Below are positions 1 through 6,783 of a stretch of DNA of 11,664 nucleotides, in pieces; positions within the stretch are counted from its first letter, which is position 1; each line of letters begins with the position of its first letter. The notes below the pieces were generated by a model, which worked only from the letters and a program-made list of their open reading frames with translations, searched no databases and had not been told where the DNA came from. Position numbers and translations under genes: made by a program. Source of the stretch: Chloroflexota bacterium. Lineage in GTDB: Bacteria; Chloroflexota; UBA6077; FW602-bin22; JACQUS01. The stretch spans positions 1 through 11,664 of the forward strand of contig JACQUS010000483.1 of NCBI GenBank assembly GCA_016210125.1, in the 5' to 3' direction.

Positions 1-2
1 CC

Positions 3-584
3 GCCATCGTCGATCCGAGTCTGGAGAGCGAGTCGATCTGGGAGTGGATCGTTCAGCAAGGTCTGACCCTGGAGTATGTCGTCAACACACACGGCCACTT
101 CGACCACACGTACAACAACGCCTACTTCATCGAGCGCAGCGGGGCGAAGCTGCTCATCCACGAGCTGGATGTTCCGCTGCTCGAGGCGCTGGCCTCCAAG
201 GCCGCCGAGTTCGGCCTGCGCGCGCAGCCCTCGCCGGCGCCGGACGCGCTGCTCGAGGACGGCCAGGTGTTCGCCGTGGGCGAGCTGTCGTTCGAGGTGC
301 GCTTCACGCCCGGCCACAGCCCTGGCCACGTCGTGCTCTACCAGCCGGGCGCGGTCATCGCCGGCGACACGCTCTTCCGCGAGTCGATCGGCCGCACCGA
401 CCTGCCCGGCGCCTCGTTCCGCGAGCTGGAGCGCTCGATCAAGGAGCGCCTGTTCACGCTGCCGGAGGAGACCGAGGTGCTGCCCGGACACGGCCCCACG
501 ACGAGCATCGGCCACGAGCGCGTATACAACCCCTTCGTCGGCGCGGCGGCGCGACTGGGCATCGGAGGGCTCTGGCTGCGCTAG
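3..584 (+). CDS. MBL-fold metallo-hydrolase, glyoxalase II-like (5' truncated)
   Basis: The frame is open from the window edge to the TAG at 582-584, giving 193 visible residues; family members run slightly longer, so only a short N-terminal piece should be missing. The metal-binding motif THGHFDH is at nt 87-107. It is followed by FTPGHSPGH (third-ligand His region), AGDTLFRESIGRTDLPG (bridging Asp) and LPGHGPTTSIGHE (last His), which is the full ligand order of the metallo-beta-lactamase superfamily. The GDTLF..SIGRTDLPG pattern is typical of the short YcbL/glyoxalase II-like branch, predicted to be a soluble cytoplasmic dinuclear zinc or iron thioester or ester hydrolase. Substrate cannot be told from sequence. 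The next gene on the same strand starts 97 bp later behind its own promoter, so the two are probably separate transcription units. Confidence 0.9.
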   Translation, partial: AIVDPSLESESIWEWIVQQGLTLEYVVNTHGHFDHTYNNAYFIERSGAKLLIHELDVPLLEALASKAAEFGLRAQPSPAPDALLEDGQVFAVGELSFEVRFTPGHSPGHVVLYQPGAVIAGDTLFRESIGRTDLPGASFRELERSIKERLFTLPEETEVLPGHGPTTSIGHERVYNPFVGAAARLGIGGLWLR

Positions 585-591
585 CAGTTGC

Positions 592-620
592 TTGACGCCC
601 GGCTCGCCGCAGTGCACAAT
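592..620 (+). promoter_or_regulatory. Predicted sigma70-type promoter of the aminotransferase
   Basis: TTGACG (592-597) and CACAAT (615-620) are separated by exactly 17 bp. The -35 box matches the consensus at 5 of 6 positions and the -10 keeps its A2 and final T. It begins 8 bp after the stop of the hydrolase gene. Transcription would start near 627, giving a leader of roughly 55 nt that consists largely of a tandem repeat. Confidence 0.6.
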
Positions 621-626
621 GCCGCC

Positions 627-668
627 GTCAGCACGGCATCGTCAGCACCGCATCGTCAGCACCGCATG
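627..668 (+). repeat. Three tandem 14-bp repeats in the leader of the aminotransferase
   Basis: The units GTCAGCACGGCATC (627-640), GTCAGCACCGCATC (641-654) and GTCAGCACCGCATG (655-668) lie head to tail with one substitution each. The array runs from just after the predicted -10 box to the first base of the ribosome binding site GGAGGAG (668-674). It could be an operator for a tandem-binding regulator, a leader RNA element, or a chance slippage array. Confidence 0.75.
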
Positions 669-681
669 GAGGAGTCGGGCG

Positions 682-2061
682 ATGAGCATTCTCCGCCCCA
701 GCGAGACCGAGCAGTACGTGCGTCTCAGGCCACGCGCGCAGGCGGCCTTCGAGCGCGCGCAGAAGGTGATGCCGCAGGGCATCGCCCAGGAGATGCGCCT
801 GCTCCGGCCGTTCCCGATTATGGTGGCTCGCGCGAAGGGCGCACGGAAATGGGACGTCGACGGCCATGACTACATCGACTACCACCTCGGCAGCGCGGCG
901 CTCATCCTCGGGCACGCGCATCCCGAGGTCATGGCGCGCATCCGCGAGCAGATCGAGTACGGCTGGCACTACGCGCAGGGCCACCCGTTGGAGGCCGAGT
1001 GGGGCGAGTGGGTGCAGCGGCTCGTACCTAGCGTGGAGCGCCTGCGCTTCGTCAATTCCGGCACCGAGGCGACGCTGCTGGCCCTGCGGCTAGCGCGCGC
1101 CTACACCGGCAAGCCGAAGGTCCTGCGCTTCGAGGGCCACTATCACGGCTGGCACGACTACGCCATCAAGGGTATGAGCGCGCCGTTCGACCGGCCGCCG
1201 ACGGCCGGCATCCCCGACGGCGCCGTTGGCACGATGGTGGTCGTGCCGGCCAACGACCCCGACCTCGTCGCGCGCACCCTCGACGCCGATCCCGAGATTG
1301 GCCAGGTGATCGTTGAGGCCTCCGGCGCGTCGTGGTCGACCGTGCCGCTGCGGCCGGGCTTCCTGCATGCGCTGCGCGAGATCACCAAGGCGCGCGGCCG
1401 GCTGTTGATCTTCGACGAGGTCATCACGGGCTTCCGCTGGTCCTCTGGCGGCGCGCAGGTCAAGCACGGCGTCCGGCCCGACCTGACGACGATGTCCAAG
1501 ATCGCCTCGGGCGGCCTGCCCGGCGGCGTCGTCGGCGGCAGCGCCGAGGTCATGAGCATCCTCGAGCTGACCGGCGACGCACAGCGCGACCGCGCGCGGC
1601 GGCCCTACCACGGCGGCACGTTCAACGCCAATCCGCTCGCGGCGTCGGCGGCCGTCGCCACGCTGCGCATCTGCTCCACGGGTGACGTGCAGCGCCACTG
1701 CGACGCGCTGGCTGCGCGGCTGCGCGAGGGCCTCAATGCGATCATCAAGCGCCTGGGCATCTCGGGCGTCGCCTACGGCGAGTCGTCCACGTTCCACGTC
1801 TACGTTGGCCCGCGCCCGGCCGGAATGCCGGTCGGCGAAAGGCTATGGACCGAGGATGCCGCGACGCTCAAGGGCGTATCGCGCGAGCTAGTCTTCGCCG
1901 TGCGCGGTGCGATGTACAACCGCGGCGTCGATCTTATGTCGGGCATCGGCGGCGTCCTTTGCTCGGAGCACACGCCTGGCGACATCGAGCAGACGCTCGA
2001 CGCCTTCGAGAGCGCCTTCAAGGCCGTGCGCGACGAGCGGCCGGACCTGCTCCCGGCCTAG
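682..2061 (+). CDS. Class-III PLP-dependent aminotransferase / glutamate-1-semialdehyde aminomutase-like
   Basis: 459 residues. The ATG at 682 follows GGAGGAG (668-674) with a 7-nt spacer; the frame is open further upstream, but the promoter and ribosome site fix this start. Fold-type I class-III motifs appear in order: phosphate-cup GTEA (127-130), EGHYHGWHDY (151-160), FDEVITGFRW (244-253, with Asp245 for the PLP ring nitrogen), MSKIASGGLPGG (271-282, Schiff-base Lys273) and HGGTFNANPLA (310-320). Length and motif spacing resemble glutamate-1-semialdehyde 2,1-aminomutase and other class-III transaminases. The active-site wording differs from canonical HemL and no heme genes lie nearby, so I do not assign hemL. 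The cytoplasmic amino-group acceptor or donor is unknown. A hairpin repeat 90 bp downstream may end the transcript. Confidence 0.92.
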   Translation: MSILRPSETEQYVRLRPRAQAAFERAQKVMPQGIAQEMRLLRPFPIMVARAKGARKWDVDGHDYIDYHLGSAALILGHAHPEVMARIREQIEYGWHYAQGHPLEAEWGEWVQRLVPSVERLRFVNSGTEATLLALRLARAYTGKPKVLRFEGHYHGWHDYAIKGMSAPFDRPPTAGIPDGAVGTMVVVPANDPDLVARTLDADPEIGQVIVEASGASWSTVPLRPGFLHALREITKARGRLLIFDEVITGFRWSSGGAQVKHGVRPDLTTMSKIASGGLPGGVVGGSAEVMSILELTGDAQRDRARRPYHGGTFNANPLAASAAVATLRICSTGDVQRHCDALAARLREGLNAIIKRLGISGVAYGESSTFHVYVGPRPAGMPVGERLWTEDAATLKGVSRELVFAVRGAMYNRGVDLMSGIGGVLCSEHTPGDIEQTLDAFESAFKAVRDERPDLLPA

Positions 2062-2131
2062 TCGGCAGTGCCGTCGCCAAGCGGTGGCGCGCCGTGCCAG
2101 TCGCGGCCGCGACGCGGCGGGCGCGCCAGGG

Positions 2132-2200
2132 GAATCCAAAAAGGCGAATCCAAAGGTCGCCCGAGGCGACCTTTTGGGATCCTTCTTAGGTGGGCCGGGG
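2132..2200 (-). repeat. Hairpin repeat element, copy 1 (inverted, variant stem)
   Basis: The core is an inverted repeat AAAGGTCGCC / GGCGACCTTT (2152-2161 / 2165-2174) with loop CGA. Read on the minus strand it follows the same plan as the copies near 3500 and 4957: a CCCC..CCCACC stretch, then GAAGG, then CCCAAA, the stem, and TTTGGATTC. The stem sequence differs (GGTCGCC against GGGGGC), but both arms changed together and pairing is preserved. A short direct repeat GAATCCAAA occurs at 2132-2140 and again from 2146. The rest of the gap between 2062 and 2271 shows no gene. Confidence 0.7.
2152..2175 (+). terminator. Possible intrinsic terminator after the aminotransferase
   Basis: On the plus strand the 10-bp stem with a 3-nt loop ends in TTTT (2172-2175), although the T residues partly belong to the stem and no longer U tract follows. 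The position, 90 bp after the aminotransferase stop and before the next gene, suits termination. The same structure forms the centre of the repeat element, so termination may be a secondary use. Confidence 0.4.
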
Positions 2201-2271
2201 CAAGCGGACGGCGGTCGATTCTCAGCCTGGAGCGGAAGAGACCCTCTACAGATCTGCCGTGAGGACGTGAG

Positions 2272-3093
2272 GTGCGCGCGTCACAGCGCGTATGCTCGGC
2301 CGGCGGTGTGCTGCTACTCGCCAGCGGCCTCCTTGCCTGCGCCGAGCCGGAGCGCCCGCCGCCACGCCGCGCGCTGGCCCCGATCGAGGCGACGCCCGCG
2401 CCCACGGCGACGCCCCGACCCCCGGGCTACGAGGTCGTCGCCCGCAACGCGGCCCAACGCTACCTCGAGATCGACACCCAGCGCGAGCGCTACCAGCCAG
2501 AGCGCGTCGCGCTCGAGGCGCGCGACCTGGCGGCCGCGCTGCGCGCCGCCGCGGCTCGCGATCCCAGCGCCAATCGACAGGCCGCCGAGGAGCTTGCCAC
2601 GGCGCTGGACCTCCTGGCCCTCGCCTTCGTCGAGCCGGACCGCGCACCGACGCTGCTGGCCGCGGCGCGGGCGCGCTACGCGAGCTTCCTCGCGCAGCCG
2701 CTCCGCCACGTCGTCATCGCCGTGCCGAGCGCCGTGCCCGGCTACCGCCTGCGCGGCGAGCGGCTGGTCACCCGCGAGGGCCGGCCGGCGAGCGAGGCGC
2801 GCGTGGAGGTCGACCCAGGGGCCACGGCCGGCGAGATTCTCGCCACGCTCGTCGCCGTCTTGCGGAGCGCGCGCGAGCGCACCGGCGCGTCGGCGGTCGT
2901 TGTCTATGCCTACTGGCCCGGCGACGATTCGAGCGGGCCGTTCACGGCCGGGCGCGCCGCGTACGCCTGCGGTGGGCAGAGTGCCTGGCTCGGCTATCCT
3001 CCTGACTGCGAGACGGTCCAGGTCGACGTCGTCCCGGACCGCGAGGCACCGCTCCAACGCATCCACCAGCGCGTGCCTTACGTGCCGCGGTGA
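2272..3093 (+). CDS. Predicted lipoprotein of unknown function
   Basis: 273 residues from a GTG start (2272); a nearby upstream GTG in this frame is closed by TGA, and a GAGG (2261-2264) may serve as ribosome site. The N terminus has Arg2 and Arg6, a hydrophobic stretch (GGVLLLASGLLA, 11-22) and a lipobox LLAC with Cys23, so export and lipidation are predicted. Residues 24-52 are a Pro/Ala/Thr/Arg-rich linker typical of surface lipoproteins. Residues 53-145 are Ala-rich and probably helical. Residues 146-270 form an alpha/beta-looking domain with ILATLVAVLRSARERTGASAVVVYAYWPGDD (split over 189-219), FTAGRAAYACGG (224-235) and VQVDVVP (249-255). I do not recognise this domain securely. The gene ends inside the end of the opposing DUF488 gene. 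Confidence 0.8.
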   Translation: MRASQRVCSAGGVLLLASGLLACAEPERPPPRRALAPIEATPAPTATPRPPGYEVVARNAAQRYLEIDTQRERYQPERVALEARDLAAALRAAAARDPSANRQAAEELATALDLLALAFVEPDRAPTLLAAARARYASFLAQPLRHVVIAVPSAVPGYRLRGERLVTREGRPASEARVEVDPGATAGEILATLVAVLRSARERTGASAVVVYAYWPGDDSSGPFTAGRAAYACGGQSAWLGYPPDCETVQVDVVPDREAPLQRIHQRVPYVPR

Positions 3094-3452
3094 GGGTCGC
3101 CCGCCAGCTCGTCCAGCACCTCCGCCAGGACCACCGCATTGTTACGTGCAGCGTCGCGTGCCGCGTACAGCAACGTCACTGCGCCCACGCGCATCCGCTG
3201 TGCCAGCTCGTCGAGCCGCGCGTGGTGCGGCGACGCCAGCAGCGCCGCGCGATAGCGCTCGCGGAAGGCCGGCCATCGGGCCGGGTCGTGGGCGAAGCAG
3301 CGCCGCAGATCGTCCGAGGGCGCCAGGTCGCGCAGCCAGGCGTCGACGTGCGCCGCCTCCTTCGTCAGCCCGCGCGGCCAGAGGCGGTCGACCAGCACGC
3401 GGTAACCGTCGGCCGGGTCGGGTGGCTCGTAGACGCGGCGCACGCGGAGCAT
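3078..3452 (-). CDS. DUF488 family protein (YeaO-like)
   Basis: 124 residues. The ATG (complement of 3450-3452) is preceded on the minus strand by GGGGTGAAG. The family hallmark is clear: RVYEPPDPADGYRVLVDRLW (6-25) followed by PRGLTKEAAHVDAWLRDLAP (26-45), then HDPARWPAFRERY (55-67) and, near the end, TLLYAARDAARNNAVVLAEV (93-112). Length is typical. DUF488/YeaO proteins are small soluble cytoplasmic proteins of uncertain biochemical role. The frame stays open upstream through a hairpin repeat, but those residues are low-complexity translation of the repeat and the family starts at this Met. The gene converges on the lipoprotein gene and overlaps its last 16 bp. Its promoter is not obvious. 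Confidence 0.9.
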   Translation of the reverse strand: MLRVRRVYEPPDPADGYRVLVDRLWPRGLTKEAAHVDAWLRDLAPSDDLRRCFAHDPARWPAFRERYRAALLASPHHARLDELAQRMRVGAVTLLYAARDAARNNAVVLAEVLDELAGDPHRGT

Positions 3453-3499
3453 TGCTTCACCCCACCGCCGACAGCAGTCTCTCCGGGACGAGATGCTCC

Positions 3500-3596
3500 A
3501 CCCCACCCCACGAAAGGTTCCCAAAGGGGGCGAAGCCCCCTTTGGATTCTCCCTCGCATAGCTTGGAGCTGGGCTACCTCGCCGCGCCGCACGCCT
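3500..3596 (+). repeat. Hairpin repeat element, copy 2
   Basis: CCAAAGGGGGC (3521-3531) and GCCCCCTTTGG (3535-3545) form a perfect 11-bp stem with loop GAA. The left flank is CCACCCCACCCCAC then GAAAGGTTC; the right flank is ATTCTCCCTCGCA. A second block shared with copy 3, GAGCTGGGCTACCTCG (from 3566) into CCGCGCCGCACGC, lies further right. This copy lies between a minus-strand gene starting at 3452 and a plus-strand gene starting at 3703, a divergent position where a terminator for either gene is not expected. Confidence 0.75.
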
Positions 3597-3648
3597 CGTG
3601 GGCCGGCGACGGGGCACTGAGTGACTCCCGGCTTCAATCGTACAGGCG

Positions 3649-3677
3649 TTGACAGGCCAGCGCCTGCTGGCTACTAC
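3649..3677 (+). promoter_or_regulatory. Predicted sigma70-type promoter of the oxidoreductase
   Basis: TTGACA (3649-3654) is a perfect -35 box and TACTAC (3672-3677), 17 bp later, a moderate -10. The expected transcript start near 3684 supports translation from the ATG at 3703 rather than the in-frame ATG at 3685. Copy 2 of the hairpin repeat ends about 50 bp upstream. Confidence 0.5.
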
Positions 3678-3702
3678 TGACGCAATGGGTCCGGAGGGAG
3701 CG

Positions 3703-4932
3703 ATGGCCGAGCAGCCCACCGTAGTCGTCGTCGGCGCGAACCTCGCCGGCGGCCGCGCCGCCGAGACGCTGCGCGTGGCCGGTTTCGACGGCCGCCTCGT
3801 CCTCGTCGGCGCCGAGCCCGACCGGCCCTACGAGCGCCCGCCGCTCTCGAAAGAGTTCCTGCGAGGCGAGATGCCTGACGGCAAGATCTACCTCCAGCCA
3901 CTCAAGTATTACGCCGCAAACCGGATCGAGCTCTGGCTTGGCACCCGCGCGACCCGCCTGCGGCCCGCCGAGCCGGTCGTCGAGCTGAGCGATGGCCGCG
4001 TGCTGCGCTTCGACGGGCTGCTCATCGCCACCGGCGCGACGCCGCGGCGGCTCGCCGTGCCCGGCGCCGACCTGCCTGGCATCGCCTACCTGCGCACCGT
4101 GCGCGACGCCAAGCGCCTCCGCACAGTGCTCCGCCGGCGGCCGCGCGTCGTCGTCGTCGGCGCCGGCTTCATCGGCGCCGAGGTCGCCGCCTCGGCCCGC
4201 GTCCTTGGCTGCGAGGTGACGATCATTGAGATGCTGCCGGTGCCGTTAGGCCGCGTGCTGGGCGAGGAGGTCGGACGCGCCTACGCGGCGCTGCACACGG
4301 CGCATGGCGTCGACCTGCGCACCGGCGAAACTGTTGCCGCCTTCCGCGGCGCCAGGCGCGTCGAGGAGGTCGTGACGGCCTCCGGCACGGCGCTGCCCTG
4401 CGACGTGGCCGTCGTTGGCGTCGGCGTCGTCCCCGAGGTCGGCTGGCTTGACGGCTCGGGCGTGGCGGTCGGCAATGGCGTGCTCGTCGACGAGCTCTGT
4501 GCGACCAGCCGGCCGGGCGTCTATGCCGCCGGCGACGTGGCCAACTGGCCCCACCCGCTCTTCGGCGAGCGGCTACGCGTTGAGCACTTCGACAACGCGC
4601 AGGAGCAGGGCGTCGCTGCGGCGTGGCGTATGCTTGGGGAGCGCGCGCCGTACGCGCCGGTGCCGTACTTTTGGTCCGACCAGTACGATGCCACGCTTCA
4701 GCACGTTGGCCACGCGAGCCCCGACGACGAGGTCGTCTTCCGCGGCCAGCCGGGCGGCGACGCGTGGGCCGCCTTCTACCTGCGCGAGGGCCGGCTGCGC
4801 GCGGCGCTCGGGTTGAATCGCCCGCGCGAGGTGTTCGGCGCGCGGCGGCTGATCGCCGCGCAGGTGCACCCAACGCGTGAGCAGCTACGCGACGAGCAGG
4901 TGGACCTGCGCCGCCTCGCGCTGCGGAGCTAG
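3703..4932 (+). CDS. FAD/NAD(P)H oxidoreductase, ferredoxin/rubredoxin-reductase type
   Basis: 409 residues, the usual length for reductases of the putidaredoxin-reductase/BenD type. The FAD-binding fold opens with VVVVGANLAGGRAAETLR (7-24), followed by RPYERPPLSKEFLRGE (41-56) and LLIATGATPR (106-115). The NAD-binding motif VVVVGAGFIGAE (149-160) ends its second strand with Glu176, which favours NADH over NADPH. VYAAGDVANW (273-282) is the second FAD motif, VEHFDNAQEQG (293-303) and PYFWSDQYD (321-329) are typical of the family, and a C-terminal reductase domain follows. It should pass electrons from NADH through FAD to a small iron-sulfur or rubredoxin carrier, but no carrier or oxygenase gene lies in the window. 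GGAGG (3693-3697) supports the start at 3703; an alternative ATG is at 3685. Confidence 0.93.
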   Translation: MAEQPTVVVVGANLAGGRAAETLRVAGFDGRLVLVGAEPDRPYERPPLSKEFLRGEMPDGKIYLQPLKYYAANRIELWLGTRATRLRPAEPVVELSDGRVLRFDGLLIATGATPRRLAVPGADLPGIAYLRTVRDAKRLRTVLRRRPRVVVVGAGFIGAEVAASARVLGCEVTIIEMLPVPLGRVLGEEVGRAYAALHTAHGVDLRTGETVAAFRGARRVEEVVTASGTALPCDVAVVGVGVVPEVGWLDGSGVAVGNGVLVDELCATSRPGVYAAGDVANWPHPLFGERLRVEHFDNAQEQGVAAAWRMLGERAPYAPVPYFWSDQYDATLQHVGHASPDDEVVFRGQPGGDAWAAFYLREGRLRAALGLNRPREVFGARRLIAAQVHPTREQLRDEQVDLRRLALRS

Positions 4933-4956
4933 GCCGCTCAGCCGGCCGGCGGGCCT

Positions 4957-5104
4957 GCCCCACCCCACCCGAAGGAACGAATCCAAGGGGGGCGAAGCCC
5001 CCTTTAGATTTCCGTCCTCGCACCGATGGTCGCTGCCGTGGCCTGATCCGTGCTGGGTCCCCGAGCGGCTGTGCTGCGCGACTTCGCCGCGCCGGACCAC
5101 GCTC
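4957..5104 (+). repeat. Hairpin repeat element, copy 3
   Basis: AAGGGGGGC (4985-4993) and GCCCCCTTT (4997-5005) pair over 9 bp with one G-T wobble and loop GAA, the same loop as copy 2. The left flank CCCCACCCCACCCGAAGGAACG leads into GAATCC split around 4978-4984; the right flank is AGATTTCCGTCCTCGCA. A second block GACTTCGCCGCGCCGGACC (5080-5098) matches copy 2, but the distance between hairpin and block is longer here (about 78 against 36 bp). The element fills most of the gap between two plus-strand genes (4933-5204) and could terminate the oxidoreductase transcript. No gene is seen in the gap. Confidence 0.7.
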
Positions 5105-5204
5105 CCGCGGCGGCGAGGCGCTGCCTGTCGTGCGGCCTACCTCAGGGCGTGCGCAGCCGAACTGTGCTAGACTGGCGCCGCCAATCGAGCGTGAGGGGGT
5201 CACG

Positions 5205-5417
5205 ATGCGTCTGCACGCCGGTCAGAGCCGGGAGGACATCCGCGCCGCGCTGAACAAGGCGGCCCACGACACCTGGGGGCCGGAGCGTATCGACGCCCTG
5301 GCCGCGCTGCTCGACCAGGCCGCCGACGCGATCCACCGCGTCTTCCAGGAGCCGCTGGCGCCGCTCGCTGAGGAGCCCGACTTCGCGCGGCCGCTGCGCC
5401 AGGGCGAGGAGGGCTGA
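5205..5417 (+). CDS. Small GatC/AtzG-like protein, candidate amidase partner
   Basis: 70 residues. The ATG at 5205 follows GAGGGGG (5193-5199), and its stop is 3 bp before the amidase start, so the two are almost certainly co-translated. It is acidic and probably helical, with no membrane segment. The stretch RIDALAALLDQAADAIHRVF (28-47), then PLAPLAEEPDFARPLRQGEE (50-69), follows the GatC plan: an amphipathic helix, then a loop with an EP pair and a final LR.GE. It also resembles DUF4089/AtzG, the small subunit of the amidase AtzE. Members are about 65-100 residues. I infer that it binds and stabilises the downstream amidase. This rests on pattern and context, not on a confirmed family match. 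A TAGACT with upstream TG (5165-5173) could be an extended -10, but no good -35 is seen. Confidence 0.7.
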   Translation: MRLHAGQSREDIRAALNKAAHDTWGPERIDALAALLDQAADAIHRVFQEPLAPLAEEPDFARPLRQGEEG

Positions 5418-5420
5418 GCC

Positions 5421-6767
5421 ATGCAGCCATACGACCTCACGGCCACCGCGGCCGCGCGCGCCATCCGCGCCGGCGAGCTCTCGCCGGTCGACCTGGTGCA
5501 GTCGCTGCTCGACCGCATCGCCGCCACGGAGTCGCGCGTCCAGGCCTGGGAGCACGTCGACGCTGAGGGCGCCCTCAGCGCGGCACGGCACCTGGAGGCC
5601 AAGCGGCGCGAGCGCCCGCCGGCCGATCTGCTGTTCGGCGTGCCGATCGGCATGAAGGACGTTTTCCACGCCCGCGGCCTGCCGACGACGGCCAACTTCG
5701 ACCCCTACCGTGGCAAAGTCATCGGCGAGGACTCGGGGGTCGTCCAGCATCTTCGCGAGGCCGGGGCCGTCATTCTCGGAAAGACGGTTACTGTGCAGTT
5801 CGCCTGGGGCCGTGACCCGGTCAAGACACGGAATCCGTGGAACGCGGAGCTGACGCCGGGCGGCTCCTCCTCCGGCTCCGGCGCCGCAGTCGGCGCGCGC
5901 CAGGTGCCGGCGGCCATGGGCACGCAGACCGGCGGATCCACGCTCCGGCCGGCGTGCTACTGCGGCATCGTCGCACTCAAGCCGACCTTCGGCCGCATCA
6001 GCCGCTACGGCCTGCTGCCGGTGAGCTGGACCTTCGATCACCCAGGCATCATGGTGCGCTCGATCGCCGACGCCGCGCTGCTCCTCCAGGCGCTGGCGCG
6101 CCACGACCCGCGCGACCCGTTCTCGGCCGACCAGCAGCCGGAGGACTTTGTCGCCGCCACGCGCGAGGCCGGCGCGCCGCCGCGGCTCGGGCTGCTCCGC
6201 GACCTGCTCGACCGCGCCGACCCGCCGGTGCGGCAAGCCGCCGAGACGGCCGCCGAGCGCCTGCGCCAGGCCGGCGCCGACGTCCGCGAGGTCCGCCTGC
6301 CGGTGCCGATGGACCTTCTGCTCGCGGTGCACTTCGTCATCCTCACGAGCGAGGGCGGGACGGTGCACGCCGAGCAGATCAGGCACTTCGCAGAGCACTA
6401 CTTCCGCAATCTGCGGGCCAGCATCGAGGCCGGCCATGTCCTGCCGGCCGCGGCCTACGTGCAGGCGGCGCGACTGCGACGGCGACTGCGCGCGCAGATG
6501 GTCGAGATGGTCGGCGGCGTGGACGGCATCATCGGGCCGACGGTGCGCACCCTGCCGCCCAGGGCGGAGACGGGCACCGGTGACCCGTCGTTCCAGTCGA
6601 TCTGGTCGCTCTTCGGCTTCCCGAACGTGACCATCCCGACGATGCTGAGTCCAGAGCGCCTACCACACGGCATCCAGATCGTCGGCCGGCACTTCGGCGA
6701 GCGCGAGCTGCTGCGCATCGCCACGTGGTGCGAGCGGGTGTTCGAGCCGCTGCCCTCGCCACTCTGA
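5421..6767 (+). CDS. Amidase signature family hydrolase
   Basis: 448 residues, typical for the family. The Ser-cisSer-Lys triad is readable: Lys79 in GVPIGMKDVF (73-82), cis-Ser149 in TPGGSSSGSGAAVG (145-158) and nucleophile Ser173 in GTQTGGSTLRPA (167-178), with the 24-residue Ser-Ser spacing of characterised members. GIVALKPTFGRISRYGLLP (182-200) continues the signature. The C-terminal part, including FQSIWSLFGFPNVTIP (391-406), is also normal. It hydrolyses an amide to acid plus ammonia in the cytoplasm. GatA is unlikely because gatB is absent and the context is a small operon. The start ATG is 3 bp after the small GatC-like gene. An MFS gene follows after 16 bp, suggesting a substrate taken up or exported by that carrier. 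Substrate unknown; an amide or ureide is likely. Confidence 0.94.
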   Translation: MQPYDLTATAAARAIRAGELSPVDLVQSLLDRIAATESRVQAWEHVDAEGALSAARHLEAKRRERPPADLLFGVPIGMKDVFHARGLPTTANFDPYRGKVIGEDSGVVQHLREAGAVILGKTVTVQFAWGRDPVKTRNPWNAELTPGGSSSGSGAAVGARQVPAAMGTQTGGSTLRPACYCGIVALKPTFGRISRYGLLPVSWTFDHPGIMVRSIADAALLLQALARHDPRDPFSADQQPEDFVAATREAGAPPRLGLLRDLLDRADPPVRQAAETAAERLRQAGADVREVRLPVPMDLLLAVHFVILTSEGGTVHAEQIRHFAEHYFRNLRASIEAGHVLPAAAYVQAARLRRRLRAQMVEMVGGVDGIIGPTVRTLPPRAETGTGDPSFQSIWSLFGFPNVTIPTMLSPERLPHGIQIVGRHFGERELLRIATWCERVFEPLPSPL

Positions 6768-6783
6768 GCGCGGCCGCCAGCGC

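Noticed and set aside
76..681. Upstream extension of the aminotransferase frame over the hydrolase gene
   Set aside because: The residues are Ser/Arg/Thr-rich shadow translation of the hydrolase; a promoter, ribosome site and family start all point to 682.
682..2061. Assignment as hemL
   Set aside because: Class-III motifs are clear, but active-site wording differs from HemL and no heme biosynthesis genes are nearby.
1907..3652. A 581-residue open frame on the plus strand
   Set aside because: It runs across three real genes and the repeat, with Arg/Pro/Ala-rich low-complexity sequence typical of a GC-rich shadow frame.
3453..3719. N-terminal extension of the DUF488 protein on the minus strand
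   Set aside because: It translates the hairpin repeat and its flanks; the family begins at the Met at 3452, which has its own ribosome site.
2132..5022. CRISPR array from the spaced hairpin copies
   Set aside because: Only three copies, over 1 kb apart, in different orientations and with genes between them.
5142..6437. A 431-residue minus-strand frame opposite the amidase
   Set aside because: Antisense to an amidase with a full catalytic triad; its composition (Arg/Gly/His-rich) and lack of motifs mark it as a shadow.
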